Source: Parasediminibacterium sp046546515 (lineage in GTDB: Bacteria > Bacteroidota > Bacteroidia > Chitinophagales > Chitinophagaceae). Taken from it: a stretch of 64,000 bases of DNA. Where the stretch lies: contig NZ_JBKHKJ010000017.1 of the NCBI RefSeq assembly GCF_046546515.1, forward strand, positions 50,142 to 114,141, read 5' to 3'. Positions 51,212-60,000 of the stretch are shown here, in pieces. The translations under genes and the position numbers were made by a program. Positions within the stretch are counted from its first letter, which is position 1, and each line of letters opens with the position of its first letter. Below the pieces are notes generated by a model, which was not told the origin of the DNA, ran no database searches, and saw only the letters and a list, made by a program, of their open reading frames with translations.

Positions 51212-52462
51212 CTAATCGAACCTTTTCACTTTTACAAACCAGAAATCCCTATAGCTAAAGGCAGCGTTTACCTGAAAGTAATTTTCTTGTATCAAGCCGC
51301 CTGTTGTGGTTCCCCGCCTGCCTATTTCTGCACCTAGCTGCACGCCTAAATTATTTTTGAACGAATTAAAACCTCCGCCAACCGTTACCCCATAATCGGT
51401 AATTTGCTGTCCACTGATGCGCAAGTAAGAATTGTCGTAAAAAAAGCCAGCTTGTATAAAATTTTTCTCAAAACTAAAAAGCCCATTATACAGTTTTTTA
51501 GCAGATTCAAACCCAATGCCAAAGTGGTTACTGTTTACCAAGTTGTAGCTAAGCCCACTATAATTTAGGTTTGCCCAGTTTTGGAAAGAATAGTCTGCGG
51601 CAACGGTGTATTTGTCTTTTAGCTTAGCAGCTATGCTGCCTGCATATATGGCAGGCAATGTAAATTTCATTACTTCTGCATTGTTGTTTGGCAAAGAGGT
51701 GTTGCCATCAGTAACTGTGAGGTGGTAATTGCTGTTGATAGTAGTTTTAAAAGTAGCCGTGCCGCCTACAAACAATTGCCAGTTTTTGTTTAGTTTAGCA
51801 TTGTACTGGAAACCAGGCTTGAAAGAAGGGGTGCCAATGGGTATTTTGCGTTGCGTAACCAATAAGCTGTCGCTAAAACTGGCACCAATTGTTTCTGTTT
51901 GGTTCAATTGACCAAATAAATAAGACACTTGCGCGCCCAGGGAAAAGTGCGTTGAGAATTTATAACTGCTCGCCAAAAAAAACTGGTTTACGCCACCAGT
52001 TCCTTCGTAATAAGCAGGGGCCGTAAAACTGCTGCCTTGCACGGTTTTATTGCCATAAAAAGAATAATTGGCCGTGCTGAAGGGCAATATGCCTACAGCT
52101 GCTGCCAATTTTGGTTTTATTTTTATGGCAAGTACCAGTTTCTTGAATTGCAAATCTGACGATTGATTAGCCGTTGGGGCGATAGGCGTGCCAGAATAGC
52201 TGATGGTTTTGTAGCGGGCAGCTATTTCTACATTGAAAAACCGATCGTCCAAAGCGCTATACGAAGCCGGGTTGGCATTATAAAAAAACCTATTTGAAGA
52301 CAAGGCCATGCCCGCATGGCCCATGCTAGACGTTCTGTCGAAGCTGCTTTTCTCAATATCGCCTATGCCAATAATAGAATAAGGGGAGGCGTTGTTTTGG
52401 GCCAACAAACCCTGTTGCCAACAAACAATAGATACAATACTTAAAATGAGGTTCCTATTCAT
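51212..52462 (-). CDS. Outer-membrane beta-barrel protein (FadL/PorV-like)
   Basis: The 416-residue protein has a signal peptide (to about LLAQ, residue 21) and then many short alternating strands. NNASPYSIIGIGDIEKSSF and MGHAGMALSSNRFFYNANPASYSALDD resemble the N-terminus of FadL/OmpP1-type barrels of Bacteroidota (the aromatic NPAS turn). The C-terminus ends in aromatic strands (YFQVNAAFSYRDFWFVKVKRF). It is probably a hydrophobic-compound channel or T9SS-associated barrel, not assignable further. It follows the DUF4270 gene after 13 bp, so the two are co-transcribed. Confidence 0.8.
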   Translation of the reverse strand: MNRNLILSIVSIVCWQQGLLAQNNASPYSIIGIGDIEKSSFDRTSSMGHAGMALSSNRFFYNANPASYSALDDRFFNVEIAARYKTISYSGTPIAPTANQSSDLQFKKLVLAIKIKPKLAAAVGILPFSTANYSFYGNKTVQGSSFTAPAYYEGTGGVNQFFLASSYKFSTHFSLGAQVSYLFGQLNQTETIGASFSDSLLVTQRKIPIGTPSFKPGFQYNAKLNKNWQLFVGGTATFKTTINSNYHLTVTDGNTSLPNNNAEVMKFTLPAIYAGSIAAKLKDKYTVAADYSFQNWANLNYSGLSYNLVNSNHFGIGFESAKKLYNGLFSFEKNFIQAGFFYDNSYLRISGQQITDYGVTVGGGFNSFKNNLGVQLGAEIGRRGTTTGGLIQENYFQVNAAFSYRDFWFVKVKRFD

Positions 52463-52475
52463 ATATCTTGTTTGC

Positions 52476-53816
52476 TTACTTAACTGTTACGTAATAAATC
52501 TCCAGTATTGTTTTGCTTACAGGGTGGTACTTGCTACCAATAATAAGCCTGGAAAACTGCGTTTGCAAAGCAGGCAAAGGCGGCACTAGCAATAACCCTG
52601 TAACACCAATGGTAGTATTGTCGAAATTTGTTTTAATAAGTGCTTTTACAAAATTAGACATATCATAAGTATAGGCAGTGTTGTCGCCCAATGTTTGGTC
52701 TATGTACAAATTACCTTCCTGCGCTACCAAAGCACCAGAACTGGAATAAGTGCTTAGCGGATTACCTATGCCATTATTTATATCTGTGGTAGATACCATT
52801 ACCGAAGGGGGCAAATAAAAACGGGTATCGAACGAGTTTCTTACTGGCACTACCTTTAGTTGTGCAGTTAATATCTTGGCATAATTGGGTACTTTCAACA
52901 ATTCTTTCAACGAAGGGAATGTTACTTTTGCCATTACGCCAGCAGCATATTGCGAAAAAGCCCTATTGCCCAATTGCGAGCTTGGTATTATCTTGTTATT
53001 GGGCCCAATATTTTTAAGCACTGATTTGCTCCTGTCCACCATTATATTATTAAAATGGTGCTGGTTATTGGCAAGTGTAAAATCTGTATGATACTTCCCA
53101 GCACTATCAATGCCGGGTTTGTTATAGCTCAGCCGCATCACCACTTGGTCTGTACAGTTCAATATCATTTTGCTATTGGCATTGCTACTAAGCCTTAGCC
53201 CATTAAAATACTGCAAAAAACTAAAGGTGCTTTGCATGTCAAGGTCTGCACGGTTCTGCAATTTTTTGAGCAAAGTACTGCCTAGAGCATCGGAAAGCCG
53301 GATGGTAATAGAGTCGGTATAATTGGTTGGTTGAACAATTACATTTGTAAACCCAATAGGTGTTGGATAAACAGCAAATTGCCTGTTGTTGTAAAAACTA
53401 TATACATTCTCGGGAAATACTATCGGCTCCGAAAGTTGGTTTACATCTATATGAAGGGGCTGGGTAGTATCGCCATAGTAACTTTTGTTGAGTTTTAAGA
53501 TTAAGTAAAGCGAATCTAGCTTGGTGCTGTCATATATGGCCTGGTAAGTGGGTGGTGCTACTTCAAAAAAACATTTTGTATCTATCCGCCCAAAAGCAGT
53601 ATCGTTATAGCCACCTAGCATGGTAACACCCTTTGCCGAGGTAACAAACGAATCAACATATACTGTTGACAGGTCTGCGGTGAAAGTGTCTATTTTAATA
53701 ATCTGGGTGTAGTCGTTGTCTATTAATTGCTGCCCGAAGTTTATATCTACTTTCTTGCATGAAAAAACACAAAGGGACAAAAATATTGCGAAAACAAGGA
53801 TTTGCTTTGATAGCAT
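52476..53816 (-). CDS. DUF4270-type lipoprotein
   Basis: The 446-residue protein begins with a lipoprotein signal (ILVFAIFLSLCVFSCKK, lipobox FSC) and continues VDINFGQQLIDNDY, DTFTADLSTVYVDSFVTSA and MLGGYNDTAFGRIDTKCFFEV, the opening pattern of DUF4270. The rest is beta-rich with a C-terminal ending in IIGSKYHPVSKTILEIYYV. DUF4270 proteins are surface lipoproteins of unknown function restricted to Bacteroidota. A TACTTTTG box at 53843-53850 gives a leader of about 20 nt. Opposite, on the + strand, lies a kelch lipoprotein gene. Confidence 0.85.
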   Translation of the reverse strand: MLSKQILVFAIFLSLCVFSCKKVDINFGQQLIDNDYTQIIKIDTFTADLSTVYVDSFVTSAKGVTMLGGYNDTAFGRIDTKCFFEVAPPTYQAIYDSTKLDSLYLILKLNKSYYGDTTQPLHIDVNQLSEPIVFPENVYSFYNNRQFAVYPTPIGFTNVIVQPTNYTDSITIRLSDALGSTLLKKLQNRADLDMQSTFSFLQYFNGLRLSSNANSKMILNCTDQVVMRLSYNKPGIDSAGKYHTDFTLANNQHHFNNIMVDRSKSVLKNIGPNNKIIPSSQLGNRAFSQYAAGVMAKVTFPSLKELLKVPNYAKILTAQLKVVPVRNSFDTRFYLPPSVMVSTTDINNGIGNPLSTYSSSGALVAQEGNLYIDQTLGDNTAYTYDMSNFVKALIKTNFDNTTIGVTGLLLVPPLPALQTQFSRLIIGSKYHPVSKTILEIYYVTVK

Positions 53817-53842
53817 AGAAGAAATATATTAAAAGATGCTTT

Positions 53843-53875
53843 CAAAAGTAATATAATACATTTGAATATCGGCAA
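53843..53875 (-). promoter_or_regulatory. Promoter of the DUF4270 operon
   Basis: Reverse-strand TTG (53873-53875), 22-bp spacer, TACTTTTG (53843-53850); the start codon is 27 bp further. It overlaps a + strand TACATTTG box at 53857-53864. Confidence 0.7.
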
Positions 53876-53952
53876 TGTTATATCTGCTGCCTGTTACAGA
53901 ATTGTTACTATGGATGAACGATGCTTTTATATCGACAATTAAGCTATTTTTG
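53857..53952 (+). promoter_or_regulatory. Two -7 boxes for the kelch operon
   Basis: TACATTTG (53857-53864) and TATTTTTG (53945-53952) both match TAnnTTTG. Either would leave a long leader (about 260 or 175 nt) before the kelch start at 54134. The 317-bp gap holds no gene. Confidence 0.5.
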
Positions 53953-54133
53953 TCGGCAGAGCAATATCCTAAAGGCTATTCACATTTTTTTATGGAAGTT
54001 AAGTTTTTTTTATTGCATAAAGCACAGTTTGGCAGACAAAATACCGTCATTCATCAGCAAATATATGTCGAAAATCCATTTTAACTATTTGCCTAACACC
54101 GCCACTTATAATTTCATCAAAATTTTTTACATA

Positions 54134-55144
54134 ATGAAGCGAATAAAGTACTTCTTTTTTTTACCTGCGAGCCTTTTTTTATTAACTATTGCATGCAACA
54201 AAAGCAGCAGTACAGATACACAGCAAAGTGGCAACTGGGTAACCCGCTCTGAAAGCGATGGGGCTGCTAGGTATCAAGCTGCTTCATTTGTAATTGGCGA
54301 TACTGCATATTTAGGTACAGGATATGATGGTACAAATAGGCTGAACGATTTTTGGTCATACGATTCTGCGCGTGGCTGGAAACAAATAGCTAATTTTCCT
54401 GGTGTAGCACGTAATGGGGCTGTTGGTTTTGCTGTGGGCAGCAATGGATATGTTGCTACAGGCACAGATGGCAATATAAAATACAAAGATACATGGCAAT
54501 ATTCCCCAGCAACAAATGCTTGGGTGCAAAAAGCCGACTTTGGCGGCACTGCCCGCTATGCAGCCAGTGCTTTTGGCATCGGTGCTAATGGTTATATAAC
54601 TTGTGGGTACGACAATAGCTACCTTAAAGATTTGTGGCAATACACCCCAGCAACAGATACGTGGTCTCAAAAAATAAGCTTTGGCGGTTTTAAACGCTAT
54701 GCTGCTACAGCTTTCGTTTACAACAATGAGGCTTATGTACTTACAGGCATTGGTAGCGGCGGAACCAACGTGAATGATTTTTGGAAATACACACCTGCTA
54801 CTGGCGCATGGACAGAATTGAGAAGGATTACCAATGTAAGTACCGATAGCTACGACGACGATTATACCGATATTGCACGCAACTATGCCGTAAGCTTTGT
54901 TATGAACAATAAGGCATACCTTACCTTGGGTACTATAAGTGGCTATACTTTAAAGACTTGGGAATATGATTTTGCAAGCGATACTTGGGCCCGAAAAACG
55001 CCATTTGAGCGTTCTGTTCGCGAAGGGGCTGTTGCTTTCACTTTAAAAAACAGGGGTTTTGTTTCCATGGGCAAAAGCAGTTCTTATTATTTGGATGACT
55101 TAGAAGAATTCCAGCCAAATGTTACTTTAAATACCAATGATTAA
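54134..55144 (+). CDS. Kelch-repeat lipoprotein
   Basis: From the ATG at 54134 the product has about 336 residues with a lipoprotein signal (FFLPASLFLLTIACNKSSS). The mature part holds five to six kelch-type blades recognised by repeated DFWSYDSARGWKQIANFPG, DTWQYSPATNAWVQKADFGG, DLWQYTPATDTWSQKISFGG, DFWKYTPATGAWTELRR and the final WEYDFASDTWARKTPF. It forms a beta-propeller at the cell surface. An upstream in-frame ATG at 53921 would bury the signal, so 54134 is chosen. It overlaps the DUF4907 gene by 8 bp. Confidence 0.88.
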   Translation: MKRIKYFFFLPASLFLLTIACNKSSSTDTQQSGNWVTRSESDGAARYQAASFVIGDTAYLGTGYDGTNRLNDFWSYDSARGWKQIANFPGVARNGAVGFAVGSNGYVATGTDGNIKYKDTWQYSPATNAWVQKADFGGTARYAASAFGIGANGYITCGYDNSYLKDLWQYTPATDTWSQKISFGGFKRYAATAFVYNNEAYVLTGIGSGGTNVNDFWKYTPATGAWTELRRITNVSTDSYDDDYTDIARNYAVSFVMNNKAYLTLGTISGYTLKTWEYDFASDTWARKTPFERSVREGAVAFTLKNRGFVSMGKSSSYYLDDLEEFQPNVTLNTND

Positions 55145-55463
55145 AAAATATTGGGTGTATGTGCTGTTTGCCTTTTCAGTAGTTGTATTTTTAGTAATGC
55201 AGGTTACCCATAAAAAGCAAGATAACCCCGATTCAGCGGTTAAAGCATTTCAGGTTGGCAATGGATGGGGCTACGAAGTTTATTTGCACAATAAAATTTT
55301 CTTGACCCAAAACAATATCCCAGCCGTGGAAGGCGATAAAGTGTTTGTAAGCAAAGAACAGGCATTGCTGGTGGGCAACTTGGTAGTTGAAAAGCTAAGC
55401 CACCACAAAGGTTTGCCATCAGTTACTGTAAAAGAATTAGACAGCCTCGGCATAGCTAGGTAA
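55137..55463 (+). CDS. DUF4907-type membrane-anchored protein
   Basis: The 108-residue protein has an N-terminal helix (YWVYVLFAFSVVVFLVMQV) and a small periplasmic domain: FQVGNGWGYEVYLHNKIFLTQ, IPAVEGDKVFVSKEQALLVGN, VEKLSHHKGLPSVTVKELDSLGI. This is the DUF4907 pattern. The gene begins inside the end of the kelch gene (8-bp overlap), a pairing I believe recurs in Bacteroidota. Unknown function; a terminator follows at once. Confidence 0.85.
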   Translation: MIKKYWVYVLFAFSVVVFLVMQVTHKKQDNPDSAVKAFQVGNGWGYEVYLHNKIFLTQNNIPAVEGDKVFVSKEQALLVGNLVVEKLSHHKGLPSVTVKELDSLGIAR

Positions 55464-55477
55464 TAATATAGAATACT

Positions 55478-55513
55478 AAAAAGAGGTTAATGAACATTCA
55501 TTAACCTCTTTTT
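55478..55513 (+). terminator. Terminator of the kelch-DUF4907 operon
   Basis: AAAAAGAGGTTAATG and its complement form a 15-bp stem with a 6-nt loop, ending in TTTTT. The surrounding sequence makes it usable on both strands. Confidence 0.92.
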
Positions 55514-55579
55514 ATGTATACCATAAAAACCGGTTTTTAGCACTATCTTACATTTACGTTAATACAAGCAATACATAGT

Positions 55580-56278
55580 ATGATCCATTTTTATATTGTA
55601 CACCACCAGCTGTCCGAGGCTGTTTTTTTGCAAGCCTACCTTTCCACCACAGATTTCTCCAACAATGTGCTGGTGGTAGATGAGGCCGCCTTGCTTGGTA
55701 CCCATACGGATCAGCCTGCTGCTATTATATGCTCTATACCTTCGCTGACAAACAATATTTTAAAATGGCTAAAAAAACTGCACAATCCCCCCTTGCTTAT
55801 ATGCTGTGGCACAGGGGCAGAAATTGAAAATATCGTGAACACGCAGCAGGTGTTTGCCTACCTGCAAACGCCCGTAAGCCTAGAAAGGGTACTATCGCTA
55901 AAGAAAAATATCCACGATTACCTTTTCCAAACAGCAAAACCAGAACTGGCAGAAAAGAAAAATTTTGTTTTTGTAAAGTCCGATTACAAACTGATAAAAA
56001 TAAACCTTCAAGAAATTTTGTTCTTGTCTGGCCTAAAAGATTACACCCAAGTGTTTTTAAAAAATAAGAAAACGCCTCTTACTACGTTAAAAAACCTAAA
56101 AGAATTTGAAACCAAGCTTTCCCCAAACGATTTTGTAAGGGTACACCGCTCGTACATAGTGGCCATTAGCCAGATTGACTATATCAGCAAGAATGAAATA
56201 ACCATAGAAAGCTATACCATACCTATTGGCAATGCCTTTAGGAAAGTATTGGACGAGGCCATTGGCAAAAATTCGTAA
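55580..56278 (+). CDS. LytTR-type transcription regulator with degenerate receiver domain
   Basis: The 232-residue protein has a C-terminal LytTR DNA-binding domain (about 128-225): FVFVKSDYKLIKINLQEILFL, LTTLKNLKEFETKLSPNDFVRVHRSYIVAI and IPIGNAFRKVLDEAI. The N-terminal 120 residues align by position to a response-regulator receiver, but the phosphoacceptor Asp is missing: the strand reads AAIICSIPSLTN where xxDIxMP is expected, and the first acidic pair is absent. No LytS-type kinase gene is adjacent. It may act without phosphorylation or bind a ligand. Confidence 0.85.
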   Translation: MIHFYIVHHQLSEAVFLQAYLSTTDFSNNVLVVDEAALLGTHTDQPAAIICSIPSLTNNILKWLKKLHNPPLLICCGTGAEIENIVNTQQVFAYLQTPVSLERVLSLKKNIHDYLFQTAKPELAEKKNFVFVKSDYKLIKINLQEILFLSGLKDYTQVFLKNKKTPLTTLKNLKEFETKLSPNDFVRVHRSYIVAISQIDYISKNEITIESYTIPIGNAFRKVLDEAIGKNS

Positions 56279-56341
56279 TTATATAGGGTTTTGCCACTAA
56301 TGCACAAAGGCTCGAAACAGGATGAATGAAATAAAGTAAAA

Positions 56342-56373
56342 AAACGGTAGCCTTTTAAAAAAAGCTACCGTTT
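56342..56373 (-). terminator. Hairpin between the LytTR and ParA genes
   Basis: AAACGGTAGC (56342-56351) and GCTACCGTTT (56364-56373) form a perfect 10-bp stem; the reverse strand continues into TTTTT, so it favours minus-strand termination, with weaker action on the + strand. Confidence 0.5.
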
Positions 56374-56396
56374 GGCGGAGTGTCCTAAGGGTTCTG

Positions 56397-56414
56397 TATT
56401 GTAAATATACAATA
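56397..56414. promoter_or_regulatory. Palindromic operator candidate upstream of parA
   Basis: TATTGTA-AATA-TACAATA is a perfect 7-bp inverted repeat with a 4-bp spacer, 64 bp before the parA ATG. ParA-type proteins or a partner could autoregulate here; this is conjecture. Confidence 0.4.
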
Positions 56415-56477
56415 GAAAAGAGAAGTTAATTTTTATATCGGTAAAAAAAATAGCCCTTTATGCCGTATATTTAACCT

Positions 56478-57218
56478 ATGGTAGCACTGGCATTTTACAA
56501 CCTGAAAGGTGGTGTAGGCAAAACCACTTCCGCAATAAACCTTGCATACTTGGCAGCACAAGAAGGTTACAAAACCTTACTTTGGGACCTAGACCCACAG
56601 GGTTCAGCTTCTTTTTACCTAGGCGTAAGCACCGCTGTGAAAAATGAAACAAAAAAAGTACTCAACAGCGATATAGACTTGCTTACTACCATACAGCCAT
56701 CGGCTTATAAAAACCTGTCTGTAATACCTGCAGACCTATCTGCCAGGCAGGCCGATGTACTGCTAAGCGAAGGCAAACAATCAAAAAAAAGGCTGGGAAC
56801 TTTACTGGCTTCGCTGAAAAAAGGGTTCGATTTGGTAATCATCGATTCACCACCGGGCATATCCCTGCTGCACGACAATGTTTTTAATGCGGCAGACTGG
56901 GTGCTGATGCCCAATGTGCCAACCACACTTTCTATCCGCTCCTACGAAACCGTGATAAGCTATTTTGAAGCACAGGAGTTTAAAAAAGAAAAAATTAAAT
57001 GCTTTTTCAGCATGGTAGACAGCCGCAAAAACCTGCACCAAGCCACTATTAACCATTACCAGCACAACAATAGTTTCCTTAAAAACTACATACCCTACCT
57101 AAGCGACGTGGAAAAAATGGGCATCAACGAAGCCCCGCTAGAAACCTTTGCCAAAGGCAGCCCCGCTGCCCAGTGCTACCGGGAGCTATGGGCAGAAATA
57201 AAAAAAGTGTGTTTGTAA
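56478..57218 (+). CDS. Orphan ParA-family ATPase
   Basis: The 246-residue P-loop ATPase has the deviant Walker A KGGVGKTT (residues 10-17), LLWDLDPQGS (A' box), FDLVIIDSPPG (Walker B) and a C-terminal alpha region. ParA proteins bind DNA nonspecifically in the ATP form and position plasmids, chromosomes or protein clusters. No parB or plasmid gene adjoins it, and the sequence (MVALAFYNLKGG) differs from the usual chromosomal Soj start, so it probably belongs to the orphan ParA/McdA-like group that positions other cargo. It is 47 kb from the parS sites. Confidence 0.88.
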   Translation: MVALAFYNLKGGVGKTTSAINLAYLAAQEGYKTLLWDLDPQGSASFYLGVSTAVKNETKKVLNSDIDLLTTIQPSAYKNLSVIPADLSARQADVLLSEGKQSKKRLGTLLASLKKGFDLVIIDSPPGISLLHDNVFNAADWVLMPNVPTTLSIRSYETVISYFEAQEFKKEKIKCFFSMVDSRKNLHQATINHYQHNNSFLKNYIPYLSDVEKMGINEAPLETFAKGSPAAQCYRELWAEIKKVCL

Positions 57219-57354
57219 CAACTTTGTTTAACCCACCTCTTATCCCTATTTTAATCCGCTCAAAACCCCTTTTCACCGATATAAGTTTAAATATCATACA
57301 GCGTTGGCAGTTGTACTATTATCATGATAAGTATAACTATTAACAAGGTGCTGA

Positions 57355-60000
57355 ATGAAAAAGGTTTGTTTTCTTATTGTTTTATCGTTGTTGCTTACAA
57401 GTCAATTATACGCATCGCACCTAAAAGGGGGTTATATCTTGTACGAATACCAGAGTGGGGATGCCAGTTCATCTACTTATAAAATAACGGTTACCATGTT
57501 TTTTGATTGCAATGCACGTGGTCCAAGGGATACGGTAAGGGTAAATATCTTTAATGCTAATAGCCAATATGCTAAAATTTCCAGCAATGTACTCCACTAT
57601 GTTTCAGCAAATACCGTTTCAAAAGGCAGCTTTAGTTCTTGCATGACTAAACCTTACCCAACCATTTGCTATCAAATATATACATATACAGAAACGGTTA
57701 GTTTGCCAAATACAGCAGAAGGTTACCTAATAAGTGTTACAGATCAGTATAGATCGGATATTATTAAAAATGTAAGTGGCACTACAAGCAAACAGGGTAT
57801 GGCAATTACTGCCCAAATACCAGGCACAAATAATCAATATTATCAAAATACAAGCCCAAGCTTTCCATTTAACGATACAGCAGTAATTTGTTACAGCGGC
57901 AAGTTTTCATACCAGTTTAATGCTATTGACACAATAAACCATGATTCTTTATCATATTCATTTGCTCCCGGGTTAAATTATACTGGCAACACACCTCCGT
58001 ATCTCCCTTTATCTTATAATTCAGGGTATTCAGGAACTTCTCCATTAGGCAGTGGCGTAACAATTGACCCTGCCACAGGCTTAATTTCTGGTACGGCACC
58101 CTCAACCACAGGTGCTTACGTAATAGCTGTTTATGTAAAAGAATGGCGGCAGGGCGTGCTAATTGACTCAATAAAAAAAGAGCTACAAATTGTTGTAAAC
58201 GATTGTAGTTTACTAGGCGCATCCCTAGATACAGTATATAGAAATTGTGATAGCCTTACCCTCACTTTTAAGAATGAATCCAGTGGTGGTCAATCTAATA
58301 TTTCTTATTATACTTGGAATTTTGGGGATGCAACCACCAGTACAAATTCAGTAGGCACACATACCTATACACAAGCTGGCACTTACACATTATCGCTTAT
58401 CGTTGCAAATAATGACAAGAATTGCTACGATAGTGCAAAAGCTACCGTAAAAATATATCCCGGTTTTAAAGCCAAGTTTACTGAAACGGGCAGTTGCTAC
58501 ACTTCGCCTTTTGTATTTACCGATCAGTCTGTTTCAAACTTGCTGGACCAAATAAGTAGCTGGCAATGGAATTTTGGCGATACCAGTACCGCTGGTACAC
58601 CTACCAATACTTCCCAAAGCCAAAACACTATGCACACATACGGGGCTCCGCAAACAGCCAACGTTATTTTGCAGGTAGGCAGTGCCATGGGCTGCACCGG
58701 CAGCGATGCCGTGCTGGTGGTGGCCAACGACAAGCCCTATATTTACTTGCCTTTTACTGACACTTTGATTTGCAGTATAGATACATTGCCACTAAAAGCA
58801 GTGCTGCACAGCACCGACTTTGTATGGAGCCCCACTACTTATATGCTGGATGCCCCTACCATGCTGGAGCCTAGGGTAACCCCCAAAGACACAGCCACTT
58901 ATACCATTACTGTGCACGAAAACGGCTGTATCGGTTCGGCCAATATTAAAGTAAATGTATTGCAGTTTATCACTGTCAATTTCTTACCCGACTCCATGCA
59001 TGTCTGCAAAACGGACAGCATCGCCCTTAGCCCCATCAGCTATGCCCTAAATTATTTATGGACAGAAAGTGGCGGCGGCAAAACCCTAAGCACTTACACT
59101 GCAAAATATCCCAAGGCAGGGCCAACGGCAGATATTACCAAATACCATGTCCAGGCCAACCTTGGGCATTGCCCGGCAGATAGTTCTATCACGGTATATG
59201 CATCCCCTTATCCAAAAGCAAGTATTGTATCCCCCAATCCTGAGAATACTATTTGTTATGGGGATAGCACTGTATTAGTAGCTGCAAAAACGGCGGCATA
59301 TCAGGTATGGTCGCTAGGTAGCACACCAATAGCAAATGACAATCTTTTAGCAGTCAAGGTAAGGCCCCTTAGTTCTACTACCTATACCTTATCGGCAAGA
59401 GATACTTTGTATTGCCCTAAAACAGTTACAGAGTCCGTCCCTGTATATGTTGTGCCTCCTGTTACCATCTATGCTGGCAACGACACCACCGTAGTGGTTG
59501 GCGAGCCACTGCATATATACACCATTGTTACAGACACGGCCTTGCACTACCCACTTACCTATAGCTGGTCGCCAGCTACGTTCCTCAATTATACCGATAC
59601 CTCTAGCCCTATACTCACGGCCAAGTATGCCCCCACGCCTAACCCATTGCCTTATACAGTAAAAGCCAGCACGGCACAGGGCTGCACCGGCTCAGCGAGC
59701 ATCAAGGTAAGCGTATTTACCACCAAGCCCGACATATTTGTGCCAACAGCGTTTACCCCTTCGGGCAATATAAACAATGTACTCATGCCTGTGCCAGTGG
59801 GCATTGCCAAGTTTGAGTATTTTAAAATATACAACCGCTATGGCCAACCCCTTTTCTCAACCAGCCAGATAGGCAAGGGCTGGGACGGCACCTTCAATGG
59901 CACAGATCAAAGCTCAGGTACTTTTGTGTATATGGCAAGGGGCATAGATTACTTGGGCAACACTGTTTTCAGGAGTGGCACAGTGGTGTTGATTAGGTAA
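57355..60000 (+). CDS. Large secreted PKD-domain protein with T9SS type B sorting domain
   Basis: The 881-residue protein has a signal peptide (to about LYASHLKGG), an N-terminal beta domain, two PKD-like domains with YTWNFGDATTS / HTYTQAGTY (near residue 330) and WQWNFGDTST (near 405), several Ig-like repeats with conserved Cys, and a C-terminal about 85-residue gliding-motility-associated domain: IFVPTAFTPSGN, YFKIYNRYGQPLFS, GWDGTFNGTDQSSGTFVYM. The last directs export through the type IX secretion system. It is likely a surface adhesin or matrix protein; no catalytic domain is visible. The N-terminal part contains few Trp and many Thr/Ser, usual for such cargo. Confidence 0.9.
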   Translation: MKKVCFLIVLSLLLTSQLYASHLKGGYILYEYQSGDASSSTYKITVTMFFDCNARGPRDTVRVNIFNANSQYAKISSNVLHYVSANTVSKGSFSSCMTKPYPTICYQIYTYTETVSLPNTAEGYLISVTDQYRSDIIKNVSGTTSKQGMAITAQIPGTNNQYYQNTSPSFPFNDTAVICYSGKFSYQFNAIDTINHDSLSYSFAPGLNYTGNTPPYLPLSYNSGYSGTSPLGSGVTIDPATGLISGTAPSTTGAYVIAVYVKEWRQGVLIDSIKKELQIVVNDCSLLGASLDTVYRNCDSLTLTFKNESSGGQSNISYYTWNFGDATTSTNSVGTHTYTQAGTYTLSLIVANNDKNCYDSAKATVKIYPGFKAKFTETGSCYTSPFVFTDQSVSNLLDQISSWQWNFGDTSTAGTPTNTSQSQNTMHTYGAPQTANVILQVGSAMGCTGSDAVLVVANDKPYIYLPFTDTLICSIDTLPLKAVLHSTDFVWSPTTYMLDAPTMLEPRVTPKDTATYTITVHENGCIGSANIKVNVLQFITVNFLPDSMHVCKTDSIALSPISYALNYLWTESGGGKTLSTYTAKYPKAGPTADITKYHVQANLGHCPADSSITVYASPYPKASIVSPNPENTICYGDSTVLVAAKTAAYQVWSLGSTPIANDNLLAVKVRPLSSTTYTLSARDTLYCPKTVTESVPVYVVPPVTIYAGNDTTVVVGEPLHIYTIVTDTALHYPLTYSWSPATFLNYTDTSSPILTAKYAPTPNPLPYTVKASTAQGCTGSASIKVSVFTTKPDIFVPTAFTPSGNINNVLMPVPVGIAKFEYFKIYNRYGQPLFSTSQIGKGWDGTFNGTDQSSGTFVYMARGIDYLGNTVFRSGTVVLIR

